This document shows positions 23,939-31,087 of a stretch of DNA of 52,007 bases, piece by piece. Each line of letters starts with the position of its first letter. Position 1 is the stretch's first letter. Origin of the DNA: a virus; IMG/VR virus record IMGVR_UViG_3300035698_012980, positions 1 through 52,007 of that record; one strand, given 5' to 3'. Both the position numbers and the translations under genes were made by a program. The notes beneath the pieces are model-generated. The model did no database searches. It saw only the letters and a list, made by a program, of their open reading frames with translations, and was not told the DNA's origin.

Positions 23939-25196
23939 AATTACATATGCTAATGTGATCCCGCTTATCGGCGGAATGGTAGTAGGCAATAAAAATGCTG
24001 TTGGCCACAAGCCTGAATTTATTGTTAGTTATGAAGCATTTGCAAAAAATGATTCTCATATTGTTAAATATTTAGATGACGTTCCATATCATGTATTATC
24101 TGAAATAGAAAATGATCCTTATAATATTACTGATGAAGTTTCTAAAGAACTCAAAGAACAATATCATGGTAAAATTGATTTTGTAAGTACTGTATGTCCA
24201 TGCGCAGGGTTATCTCAATTAAATAACGCCTCATCCGGTAAATTTGCTAGAGGTAGTGATGCTACACAAAATGATTGGATTTATAAAACTGCAAATTGGG
24301 TATTAGAAAATATCGAGCCTACTGTTTTTTGGGGCGAGAATGCTCCTGGTTTATTTACTTCGGTTGGAGATGGTGTTGTTATTAAGCTAAAAAACATTGC
24401 TAAAAAATACGGTTACACAGTAAGCATTATAAAAACTGATACATTTTTGCATGGTATACCTCAACATAGAAAAAGAACTTTCTATTTTTTCTGGAAGAGT
24501 AAATTTGTACCTGTTTTAAACTGGACTAATAAATCTAATAATGATAAAGAGTTAGCTGAATATTTATTGCAAATTCCGGAATCTGCAAGTTATCAAGATA
24601 AATTTTTTACTAGAGATACTCCAGTTTCTGATTGGAAATTATTAGAATTTATTTTAGAAAAAACAAATCAAACCTTTGCTGAATTTAGAACAAGTTATTT
24701 AGGTGCTTTATATCATTATATTAGTAACAATGATTTAGTTGAAGAAGCTATTGAATGGCTTGAGAAAAACTATCCGGATTTAGAAGGAGATGAACGACCT
24801 AAATTAGCTCATATTAAACGAAAACTAGATATGGGTAAAGGTTATTGGGATTCAAGCCCGTTCTTTGTTCATAAACATGTTAATGCAATAATTGGTAAAA
24901 ATATGCATGTATTAGTTCATCCAACCGAAGATCGTTTTCTGAATATTAGAGAATGCATGTGGTTAATGGGATTACCTCATGATTTCAATTTAACAGAAGA
25001 AAATCAAGTTTGGAATCATATTGCACAAAATGTACCAGTTAAAACTGCTCAAGATTATACTCATCAAGTAATTAATTTCATTAATGGATCTTTAAAACCT
25101 GATGATAAATATATCTTTTTAAAACAAGATGATCTAAAACGTACATTTGTTAAATCTGAAACTATTAACAATTATAAAATTAAAAGTGTAATATAA
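23931..25196 (+). CDS. C5-cytosine DNA methyltransferase homologue
   Basis: A 421-residue protein from the ATG at 23931, which overlaps the epimerase stop (ATGAGTAA) and puts motif I close to the N terminus; a Met 60 bp upstream is less likely. Motif I is ANVIPLIGGMVVG (SAM binding), motif IV is VSTVCPCAGLSQLN with the catalytic Pro-Cys, motif VI FWGENAPGL carries the Glu-Asn pair, and motif VIII GIPQHRKRTFYFF has Gln-x-Arg-x-Arg. A late block GLPHDFNL ... QNVPVKTAQ looks like motifs IX-X. It probably methylates cytosine C5 in phage DNA against host restriction. Variation in motif IV (CPC instead of PPC) and the glycosyltransferase context leave room for a modified role. Confidence 0.85.
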   Translation: MSKITYANVIPLIGGMVVGNKNAVGHKPEFIVSYEAFAKNDSHIVKYLDDVPYHVLSEIENDPYNITDEVSKELKEQYHGKIDFVSTVCPCAGLSQLNNASSGKFARGSDATQNDWIYKTANWVLENIEPTVFWGENAPGLFTSVGDGVVIKLKNIAKKYGYTVSIIKTDTFLHGIPQHRKRTFYFFWKSKFVPVLNWTNKSNNDKELAEYLLQIPESASYQDKFFTRDTPVSDWKLLEFILEKTNQTFAEFRTSYLGALYHYISNNDLVEEAIEWLEKNYPDLEGDERPKLAHIKRKLDMGKGYWDSSPFFVHKHVNAIIGKNMHVLVHPTEDRFLNIRECMWLMGLPHDFNLTEENQVWNHIAQNVPVKTAQDYTHQVINFINGSLKPDDKYIFLKQDDLKRTFVKSETINNYKIKSVI

Positions 25197-26203
25197 TGAA
25201 AGAAAATGCTATAGCGATAGGTGTATCAAGTTTAGAGTTCATGAATATTCTATTGACATATTATCCTAAAGATACTAATGAAAATTTTGACATGTATTTA
25301 TTTGTTGATACCACAAAGGTTTCAATAGATGATGTTAAAGGAGTAATAAGTAATCATGAGCACCAAGTATTTATTGATGCAAAATATGTTGTGATTAGTG
25401 AATTATATGAATATTACATCAAAAAACATAACTATGAAGGTAAAGCTAAAGAATATTTATTGACTCACGGTTGTATATTTAAAATGCTAATGCCAATATA
25501 CTTACAAGAAAAATATAATGTAAAACGAACATATGTATCTGATGATGATGTATTCATTTTTAACGATTTAAGTTATATGTTTAATGAGTATAAAGAGTTT
25601 GGATATAAGAAAGAAAATTTATTTTATTTAAGAAATAAAGATAAATACGAAACTCTTGCAGGATTTAATGAAATGTTTGAGAGTGATTTTAGTCTTGAAG
25701 AAGTTAATAAGCTTTCTATTAATGCCGGTAATATTATTTACGGACATGATGAAAAGATGGAATACTATGTCGAAAGATTCATTAAGAGTCCTATGACCCA
25801 TCATTTATTTTTTGATTTTGAAGGATATACAAGTTGGACTGTTGAACAGAGATTTCAACATTTTAATGTTCATCGTTTACTCAAAGAAGGTAGAACTGTC
25901 GATCTTATACAATCTAAAGACTTGCGATTAATCTTAAATATAGATAAAAAGGCATACTTGGAAAAAACACAGCCTACTTATTTAAAGAAAGTAACACCTT
26001 CTTTACTACATTATGCTATCGGTACTAAAAAACCAATATTCTTACGACAATTTCTACAAGGTATTGAATGGAAATTTGGATTTAGGTATCAACCAAAATA
26101 TGAACTTAAAGATATTTTATATGATGAGGATTGGGCACCACCTGCATTTAAAGATGTTCAGCCACATCAAGTAGCATTAAAAAAACAAAAATCAGTATTT
26201 TGA
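25196..26203 (+). CDS. GT-A-fold glycosyltransferase candidate
   Basis: A 335-residue protein starting on the last base of the methyltransferase stop (TAATG). It has an N-terminal Rossmann-like half, a metal-binding acidic motif YVSDDDVFIFND (~119-130), and SINAGNIIYGHDEKM (~175-189) followed by HHLFFDFEGYTSWTVEQRF, a pattern common to GT8/GT-A enzymes where donor loop and acceptor helix lie. A HYAIGTKKPIF motif (~270-280) near the C terminus is also typical (His-x-x-Gly-x-x-Lys-Pro in GT8). Donor and acceptor are unknown. Its stop overlaps the TTG start of the next gene. Confidence 0.6.
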   Translation: MKENAIAIGVSSLEFMNILLTYYPKDTNENFDMYLFVDTTKVSIDDVKGVISNHEHQVFIDAKYVVISELYEYYIKKHNYEGKAKEYLLTHGCIFKMLMPIYLQEKYNVKRTYVSDDDVFIFNDLSYMFNEYKEFGYKKENLFYLRNKDKYETLAGFNEMFESDFSLEEVNKLSINAGNIIYGHDEKMEYYVERFIKSPMTHHLFFDFEGYTSWTVEQRFQHFNVHRLLKEGRTVDLIQSKDLRLILNIDKKAYLEKTQPTYLKKVTPSLLHYAIGTKKPIFLRQFLQGIEWKFGFRYQPKYELKDILYDEDWAPPAFKDVQPHQVALKKQKSVF

Positions 26204-27078
26204 GAAATTTAAAATTTAAAGATAACTTTTATTGTGAGACAGTAAAAGATAAAACATCAACAGTAAGTTATTTAGCAATGGTAGAATTAGAAGATGACAA
26301 AACAACTTTTTCAACATTTGAGTTTGGTCCGGATTTTAATCATTTACCAGAACCTGCTGTCACAATAGGATTACAGATTAAAACAGAAACTATTGAGTTA
26401 GAAACATTTAAAGTAAGTACAACTCTTAATAAAGAATTAGTAGATAATTTAAATGACATGTCCAAGCAATATATTGACACTAATGCTGAAATTGAATCAG
26501 CGCTTAGTTCTGAGATGGTTGCACAGGAACATAAAGATATTATAAATTTAGTTTCTGATAATGCAGAAGAATTAATTTATTATACAGAAGAAAATAAAAA
26601 TAAAATTAAAGCTTTTGTTAATAAGGTGTTTGGATATCAGCCTAGATATTATTATAGTAATGAGTTTAACAAATATAATGAGGGAAATATTAAGTCACGT
26701 AGGCTTTTTTCTAAAATACTTATTGCAGCTAATAGAATAGCACGTGAAGGGAGAAGAGGTCCTGGTAATTTTATATTAGCATCAAATTCTACTTGTGCAA
26801 TAATAGGAGATATTCCTGGTTTTGAATTTGTAACAGTTGATGGAAATATGAATATATATGTTGATCTTAAAGGGCATATAGGTGGATTACGTGTTTATGC
26901 CACACATATGATTCCTAATAATGAAATTATTGTAGGTAGAGGTAATCGTGATATTAATGAACCTAAGATATATCAATTAAGTACTGAAAGTACTATTAGT
27001 GAAAGTGTATCTCAATCATCAGAAAAAATCTTAAGTTTATGTAAGCGTATGAAAACCGGAATATTACCGGCTGGATAA
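26200..27078 (+). CDS. gp23-like capsid protein paralogue (short)
   Basis: A 292-residue protein starting at TTG (26200), overlapping the previous stop as TTGA; no ATG is better placed. Residues ~66-105 (ETFKVSTTLNKELVDNL ... NAEIESALSSEMVAQEH) align by eye with the major capsid protein at 50980 (KTYQVAAAVTREQVQDLKQF ... AQVEAVLVN). Later it has EGRRGPGNFILASNSTC (~174-190), like the strand before the gp23/gp24 P-domain, and GGLRVYATHMIPNNEIIVGRG. It lacks the N-terminal ~200 residues of gp23. It may be a vertex or accessory capsid protein, or a degraded copy. Its place inside the sugar-gene block is unusual. Confidence 0.6.
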   Translation: MRNLKFKDNFYCETVKDKTSTVSYLAMVELEDDKTTFSTFEFGPDFNHLPEPAVTIGLQIKTETIELETFKVSTTLNKELVDNLNDMSKQYIDTNAEIESALSSEMVAQEHKDIINLVSDNAEELIYYTEENKNKIKAFVNKVFGYQPRYYYSNEFNKYNEGNIKSRRLFSKILIAANRIAREGRRGPGNFILASNSTCAIIGDIPGFEFVTVDGNMNIYVDLKGHIGGLRVYATHMIPNNEIIVGRGNRDINEPKIYQLSTESTISESVSQSSEKILSLCKRMKTGILPAG

Positions 27079-27183
27079 CTTAATTATAGAAAGTTTAAAT
27101 TTAATACTTATAAACTTGGATTTTGGAAGGATCTATTTTGTAGAATGAGATTGTCTAAATATCCTAAAGATTACATACGATAA
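27079..27183 (+). other. Open frame continuing past the capsid-paralogue stop
   Basis: In the same frame as the gp23-like gene, after its TAA (27076-27078), 34 more codons stay open (including YKLGFWKDLFCRMRLSKYPK) up to a TAA at 27181-27183 that overlaps the next ATG as TAATG. The residue mix looks protein-like. It could be a readthrough extension, a gene with an unusual start (first ATG at 27145), or a remnant. Confidence 0.3.
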
Positions 27184-27356
27184 TGAAAGAATTAAAACGG
27201 AAACGTAAAGATCCTTTGATACTCAGAATAAAAAGAAAAGTCCCTTATGTAATTTGGGATTTTTTGTTTTATGATAGATATTCTGGTGGTAGTAAATGGA
27301 ACGCAATGGCAGACCCTCCAACCTATGTTGGATCAAGTGTTAAATGGAAAACTTAG
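27183..27356 (+). CDS. Small basic protein, 57 aa
   Basis: ATG at 27183 overlaps the upstream stop (TAATG) and opens 57 codons: a basic start MKELKRKRKDPLILRIKRKV, then PYVIWDFLFYDRYSGGSKWN and a Pro-rich tail to WKT. The composition (Trp, Tyr, Pro) is unlike random AT-rich frames, which supports coding. No family is recognised. The 115 bp from here to the clamp gene hold no convincing gene or hairpin. Confidence 0.4.
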   Translation: MKELKRKRKDPLILRIKRKVPYVIWDFLFYDRYSGGSKWNAMADPPTYVGSSVKWKT

Positions 27357-27471
27357 GTTTAATATTTCTTATAATATGGGTATTAATAATTACATACATG
27401 GTATTTACTTAAATATTTCTCAAAACAAAATGATATTTTTAACTATAATAATAAATAAAAACTAAAATTAA

Positions 27472-28221
27472 ATGGAAATTAAAATTGACAAAGTTGACGG
27501 CTATGAATTAAGTAGCTTCATAAAAAAATTATTACCAATCGATAAATTTATCTTTATCAAAATTGGCAAAAACCGTACTGTTTCATCTGTGTATTTTCCT
27601 GAGAGAGACGCGGTTAAGTTAGTAACGGTTAACTCTAAAGATGTATTTGATGCACAAGTAGATTCTCCAATTAAAGTTATCTTTTATAATGGACATAAAG
27701 TTATTGATGCTTTATCTCATTTTAACGGAGACATTGAAGGAAGTATTAAGTATAATGAATATGAAGGCGAGCTTATGGCTAGCGATCTTATATTAAAAAA
27801 TGAGGATTTAGAAATTACGATATCATGTGCTGATCCATCATTATCATTTATGGAAATGAGTAAAGATGAAATGAGTAGAGCATTTGCCCCTGATGGTAAA
27901 TTATTTGAATTCGATCTTTTAACAACACATGTTGATAGAATGAAATCATTATTTAATCTTGATAAAGATGAAGAAGTATTTACTTTATCAACAAGTGATA
28001 AAGGTGTAAATGTTAATGGGTTATCATTTAATACAACAATAACTCATACATTTGAATCAGACATACCAAAGTCAGAAGTTGTAATTTATAAGAAGTATCT
28101 AAATCTTTTAGATAAAGAAAATTATAAAGTTATCGTTTGTGAAAATAAAGTAGTATTCAAATCATTAGATACTGACACTCATCTAACAATTGCAGTAGCA
28201 ATAACAGACGAAGAACAATAA
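27472..28221 (+). CDS. gp45: Sliding clamp (DNA polymerase processivity factor)
   Basis: A 249-residue protein, near the 228 of T4 gp45, with the two-domain clamp pattern of repeated beta-strands separated by helices. ISCADPSLSFMEMSKDEM (~116-133) resembles the interdomain part of T4-type clamps, and FEFDLLTTHVDRMKSLFNL plus FTLSTSDKGVNVNGLSFN form the second domain. Acidic Asp/Glu residues dominate, as in clamps with a negative outer surface. It would encircle DNA as a homotrimer and tether the polymerase and late-transcription apparatus. It sits 12 bp before the catalytic fragment of the polymerase, a conserved functional neighbourhood in T4-like phages. Confidence 0.75.
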   Translation: MEIKIDKVDGYELSSFIKKLLPIDKFIFIKIGKNRTVSSVYFPERDAVKLVTVNSKDVFDAQVDSPIKVIFYNGHKVIDALSHFNGDIEGSIKYNEYEGELMASDLILKNEDLEITISCADPSLSFMEMSKDEMSRAFAPDGKLFEFDLLTTHVDRMKSLFNLDKDEEVFTLSTSDKGVNVNGLSFNTTITHTFESDIPKSEVVIYKKYLNLLDKENYKVIVCENKVVFKSLDTDTHLTIAVAITDEEQ

Positions 28222-28233
28222 AAAAAAGAATGA

Positions 28234-28941
28234 ATGACTGCAGTAGAAAGACAGAAAATAGAAGATGAAATTACAAAATTACAATTATTAGCTGATAAGT
28301 ATTATACATTTGAACAAGGAATAAAAACACTATTGAACAGTATTTACGGCGCTTTTGGTAATCAGTGGTTTTATTTCTTTAATGTAGATATAGCTGAGAC
28401 TATTACGTTACAAGGTAAAGATGCGATTCTATATACTGAAGAATTACTCAATAAGTACTTTAGAGAATTTTGGCATAAAGACGTAGAAGCTCATAAAGAA
28501 TTAGGAATAACCGTAACTGATAAAGTTACGCAACCTGTTGGTATATATATAGATACAGATTCGGTAAGTTGTGATACTGTTATTAATACTGATTTTGGTG
28601 ATATGACAATAGAAGAAATGTATCAGCATTCTTTAGATAATAATTTAGGAAATGCTGGTGATACTTTATCAGGTCATAAAAGTGTTAATACTGATTTTAA
28701 AACTCTTAATTGGTCAAATAACAAAGGTTTATATTATGTTCCTATTAATAGAATAATAAGACATAAAGTTTCTAAGAAAAAATGGAAACTTAAACTTAAA
28801 TCCGGAAAAGAAGTAATTGTTACTAATGACCATTCGTTAATTGTTTTTAGAGACGGTATTAAAACTGAAGTTAAACCTTCGGAAATATTAATGACTGATA
28901 AAGTTTTGTCTGTATATAGACAGAAACTTGTGTCTATATAA
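28234..28941 (+). CDS. gp43: Family B DNA polymerase middle fragment with N-half of split intein
   Basis: 235 residues in two parts. Residues 1-109 continue the polymerase: a fingers helix and motif B KTLLNSIYGAFGNQWFYFFN (~31-50), then the thumb-side of the palm up to GIYIDTD, the first part of catalytic motif C. From residue 110 the sequence is the N-terminal half of an intein (SVSCDTVINTDFG...). The polymerase part continues at 30263 after removal of the intein. The insertion site in DTD|S is the classical pol-c site of archaeal and viral family B polymerases. The fragment begins 12 bp after the clamp. Confidence 0.9.
   Translation: MTAVERQKIEDEITKLQLLADKYYTFEQGIKTLLNSIYGAFGNQWFYFFNVDIAETITLQGKDAILYTEELLNKYFREFWHKDVEAHKELGITVTDKVTQPVGIYIDTDSVSCDTVINTDFGDMTIEEMYQHSLDNNLGNAGDTLSGHKSVNTDFKTLNWSNNKGLYYVPINRIIRHKVSKKKWKLKLKSGKEVIVTNDHSLIVFRDGIKTEVKPSEILMTDKVLSVYRQKLVSI
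28561..28938 (+). other. N-terminal half of split intein (DNA polymerase, DTD|S site)
   Basis: 126 residues starting with Ser as the first splicing nucleophile (SVSCDTVINTDFG, block A) and with block B VIVTNDHSLIVF, including the TxxH-type His. It ends at a natural stop (28939-28941), at the position where endonuclease domains are found in full inteins. Its partner is 30128-30262. Confidence 0.85.
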
Positions 28942-28944
28942 ATA
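28937..28944 (+). promoter_or_regulatory. T4-late-like motif TATAAATA before homing endonuclease
   Basis: Exact consensus overlapping the stop of the polymerase N-intein fragment, 22 nt before the endonuclease ATG at 28966. T4 homing endonucleases are often driven from late promoters, so the location fits. Unproven. Confidence 0.4.
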
Positions 28945-28965
28945 TATAAATTAAAACAGTTATAT

Positions 28966-30138
28966 ATGACACAAAATGAACTTACTTCATGGCAAAAGAA
29001 AAATGATGATAGTGCAATATATTGCACAAGTTGTGGTAATTCTATTTTTTATGAAAATACTACAGCTGGTATTAGAACAAAAGGCAAAAATAAAGGTAAT
29101 ATTTTTTATTCAGGCACATCATATAAAACATTTAAAATAATTGATAATAAAAAATATCATATTACAAAATGCTCAGTATGTTTAACTAACGAAAAGCCTT
29201 CGTATGAATTTAAAAATAAAAGTAGAATATTTAACACTTTAAATGAATATGTATCATTTGCATTTGATATTCCAATGAATATTATTAATTATCACAATAA
29301 GAAGAGAGTACCTACATTAAGTAATTTAATAGAGAAGCATGGTATAGAAAAAGGTAATAATATGTGGAATGATTACAAACTAAAACAATCTATAAGTAAT
29401 AGTTTTGAATATAAGAAAGAAAAATTTGGATGGACTAAAACTGAATTTGATAGATTTAATAAATCGCGAGCAGTAACATTAAATAATTTAATATCAAAAC
29501 ATGGTAGTATAGATGGTGTTGATAAATGGAACTTATACTTAAGAGCGCAGAAAAAAACAAAGTCAAAAAATTATGTCATTCAAAAATATGGTATTGATTA
29601 TTGGACTGAATTGTGTAAATCAAAAGCAAATACTATAGATAATTTTATTAAAAGATATGGTAAAGATGAGGGCATAATAAAATTTGAACATTATATCAAG
29701 AAAATAAATTCTTCCTTATTATATACTTCAAATATATCAATGAAATGTTTTAATGAATTAATAAATTATGACGATATTTTTAAAGAATTTGTGATATATT
29801 ATGCCGGTAATAAATACGGTGAATTTGGTAAATATTGTCAATCTAGTGGAAAGTATTATTTTTTGGATTTTTTTATTAAAGATCTTAATCTTTGTATAGA
29901 ATTTAATGGTGATTATTTTCATGCAAATCCTAGTTTATATGAAGATACATTTTCTGATTTTTGGTATACTGATATGTCTGCTAAAGAAATAAGAAGTAAA
30001 GAAGCTGTTAGAATTAATGCTTTATTACAAGATCATAATATATCTACCCTTACTATATGGGAAAGTGATTATAATCTAATTAAAGAAAAAACTTTTGATA
30101 GAATTATCAATATAATAAAAAAACAATATGGTGAGTAA
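28966..30138 (+). CDS. Vsr-like homing endonuclease inside split polymerase gene
   Basis: A 390-residue free-standing endonuclease between the intein halves. N-terminal CTSCGN ... CSVCL forms a likely zinc ribbon (~23-70). Then come Gly-anchored repeats (KHGIEKGNNMWNDY, KHGSIDGVDKWNLY, RYGKDEGIIKFEHY), probable DNA-binding modules. The C-terminal nuclease core, YFLDFFIKDLNLCIEFNGDY with FHANP (~302-326), then KEAVRINALLQDHNISTLTI and WESDYN, fits the Vsr-like EDxHD homing endonucleases known from fractured genes. It would cleave intein-less polymerase alleles to spread the insertion. Its last 11 bases overlap the next start, and it may be coupled to the C-intein gene. Confidence 0.8.
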   Translation: MTQNELTSWQKKNDDSAIYCTSCGNSIFYENTTAGIRTKGKNKGNIFYSGTSYKTFKIIDNKKYHITKCSVCLTNEKPSYEFKNKSRIFNTLNEYVSFAFDIPMNIINYHNKKRVPTLSNLIEKHGIEKGNNMWNDYKLKQSISNSFEYKKEKFGWTKTEFDRFNKSRAVTLNNLISKHGSIDGVDKWNLYLRAQKKTKSKNYVIQKYGIDYWTELCKSKANTIDNFIKRYGKDEGIIKFEHYIKKINSSLLYTSNISMKCFNELINYDDIFKEFVIYYAGNKYGEFGKYCQSSGKYYFLDFFIKDLNLCIEFNGDYFHANPSLYEDTFSDFWYTDMSAKEIRSKEAVRINALLQDHNISTLTIWESDYNLIKEKTFDRIINIIKKQYGE

Positions 30139-30262
30139 ATATAAATTTGAAGAGATAGATTCAATCGAATGTGTAGGTGAATTTGATGATGAATATGTAT
30201 ATGATTTAGAAGTTGATGATGAAACTCACACGTTTATAGCAAATAATATTTTAGTTCATAAT
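30128..30262 (+). other. C-terminal half of split intein (DNA polymerase)
   Basis: 45 residues starting at the ATG that overlaps the endonuclease stop: block F EYVYDLEVDDETHTFIANN and block G ILVHN, ending with the penultimate His and terminal Asn needed for cyclisation. The following Ser (30263) is the +1 extein nucleophile. Confidence 0.85.
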
Positions 30263-31075
30263 TCAATTTATGTAAAATTCGAGGAAGTACTTGAGAAATG
30301 TGATTGGCAAGGATCTTCCAAGGATTTTATTTTAAAGTTATATAAGATTAGGTTAAATACATTTCTTGATCAAATTATGGAAAAATATGCAGTTGATCTT
30401 AATGGTGAAAACTTTTTAAGTTTCGAATTAGAAAGTGTTGCTAAAAATGCAATCTGGCTTGCTAAGAAAAAGTATATGCAGAATATAACTTGGAAAGATC
30501 CTGATATTCATTATGATGATTTAACTAAAATAAGTTCAAAAGGATTTGAAATTATACAATCATCTACTCCCGTATTTGCTAGAGAAAAATTAAAAGAATT
30601 AATTACTTATATTTTTTCAGTTAAAAAATTAAATCTTAAGGATTTTGCTAATAAGCTGAAAGAAATTAAACGACAATTCAAACTAGCAAACATCGATAAC
30701 ATTTCCTTTTCAAAGAAAGTTAATAACTACCAAAAGTATATTGTAAATGATTATGAAGAATTTGAATTTGGATTAAAATGTCCAATCGGTGTAAGATCTG
30801 CAGGATATCATAATTACTTGCTAAATAATTCTAATACTAAAGGTAAGTACCAACAATTAGGTAACGGTGAAAAACTAAAAATGTATTATTCAGTAGATAA
30901 TTCTTGTGATGTATTTGCATATACACCTGGTGATTATCCTTATGAATTTGCACCACAGGTTGATTACGATAAACAATTTGAAAAAACTATACTTGATCCA
31001 ATAAATCGTGTAATTACAGTAATGGGTTTTAAATCATTCAATAGAAATTTATTGTATACTACAAACTTATTCTAA
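30128..31075 (+). CDS. gp43: Family B DNA polymerase C-terminal fragment with C-half of split intein
   Basis: 315 residues. The first 45 are the C-terminal half of the intein, ending ILVHN; the rest is the C-terminal polymerase, beginning SIYVKFEEVLEKC so that splicing rebuilds IDTDSIYVKF, the complete motif C with both metal-binding Asp. It then has AKKKYMQNITW (KKRY-like motif, ~115-125) and a thumb domain ending in FNRNLLYTTNLF. A FNRN..LY..N.F C-terminal peptide resembles the clamp-binding tail of phage polymerases. Summed exteins from three genes give ~849 residues, close to T4 gp43 (898). Confidence 0.9.
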   Translation: MVSKYKFEEIDSIECVGEFDDEYVYDLEVDDETHTFIANNILVHNSIYVKFEEVLEKCDWQGSSKDFILKLYKIRLNTFLDQIMEKYAVDLNGENFLSFELESVAKNAIWLAKKKYMQNITWKDPDIHYDDLTKISSKGFEIIQSSTPVFAREKLKELITYIFSVKKLNLKDFANKLKEIKRQFKLANIDNISFSKKVNNYQKYIVNDYEEFEFGLKCPIGVRSAGYHNYLLNNSNTKGKYQQLGNGEKLKMYYSVDNSCDVFAYTPGDYPYEFAPQVDYDKQFEKTILDPINRVITVMGFKSFNRNLLYTTNLF

Positions 31076-31087
31076 ATAAAATATAAA

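Noticed and set aside
27271-27465. A 64-codon + strand frame starting MIDILVVVNGTQWQ
   Set aside because: It overlaps the better-supported 57-aa gene at 27183 in another frame, and its second half is low-complexity Ile/Asn-rich sequence typical of AT-rich non-coding DNA.
14554-28233. Third split intein joining the first polymerase fracture
   Set aside because: No block A after the 470-residue fragment and no block F/G before motif B; the fragment ends and begins with plain polymerase helices.
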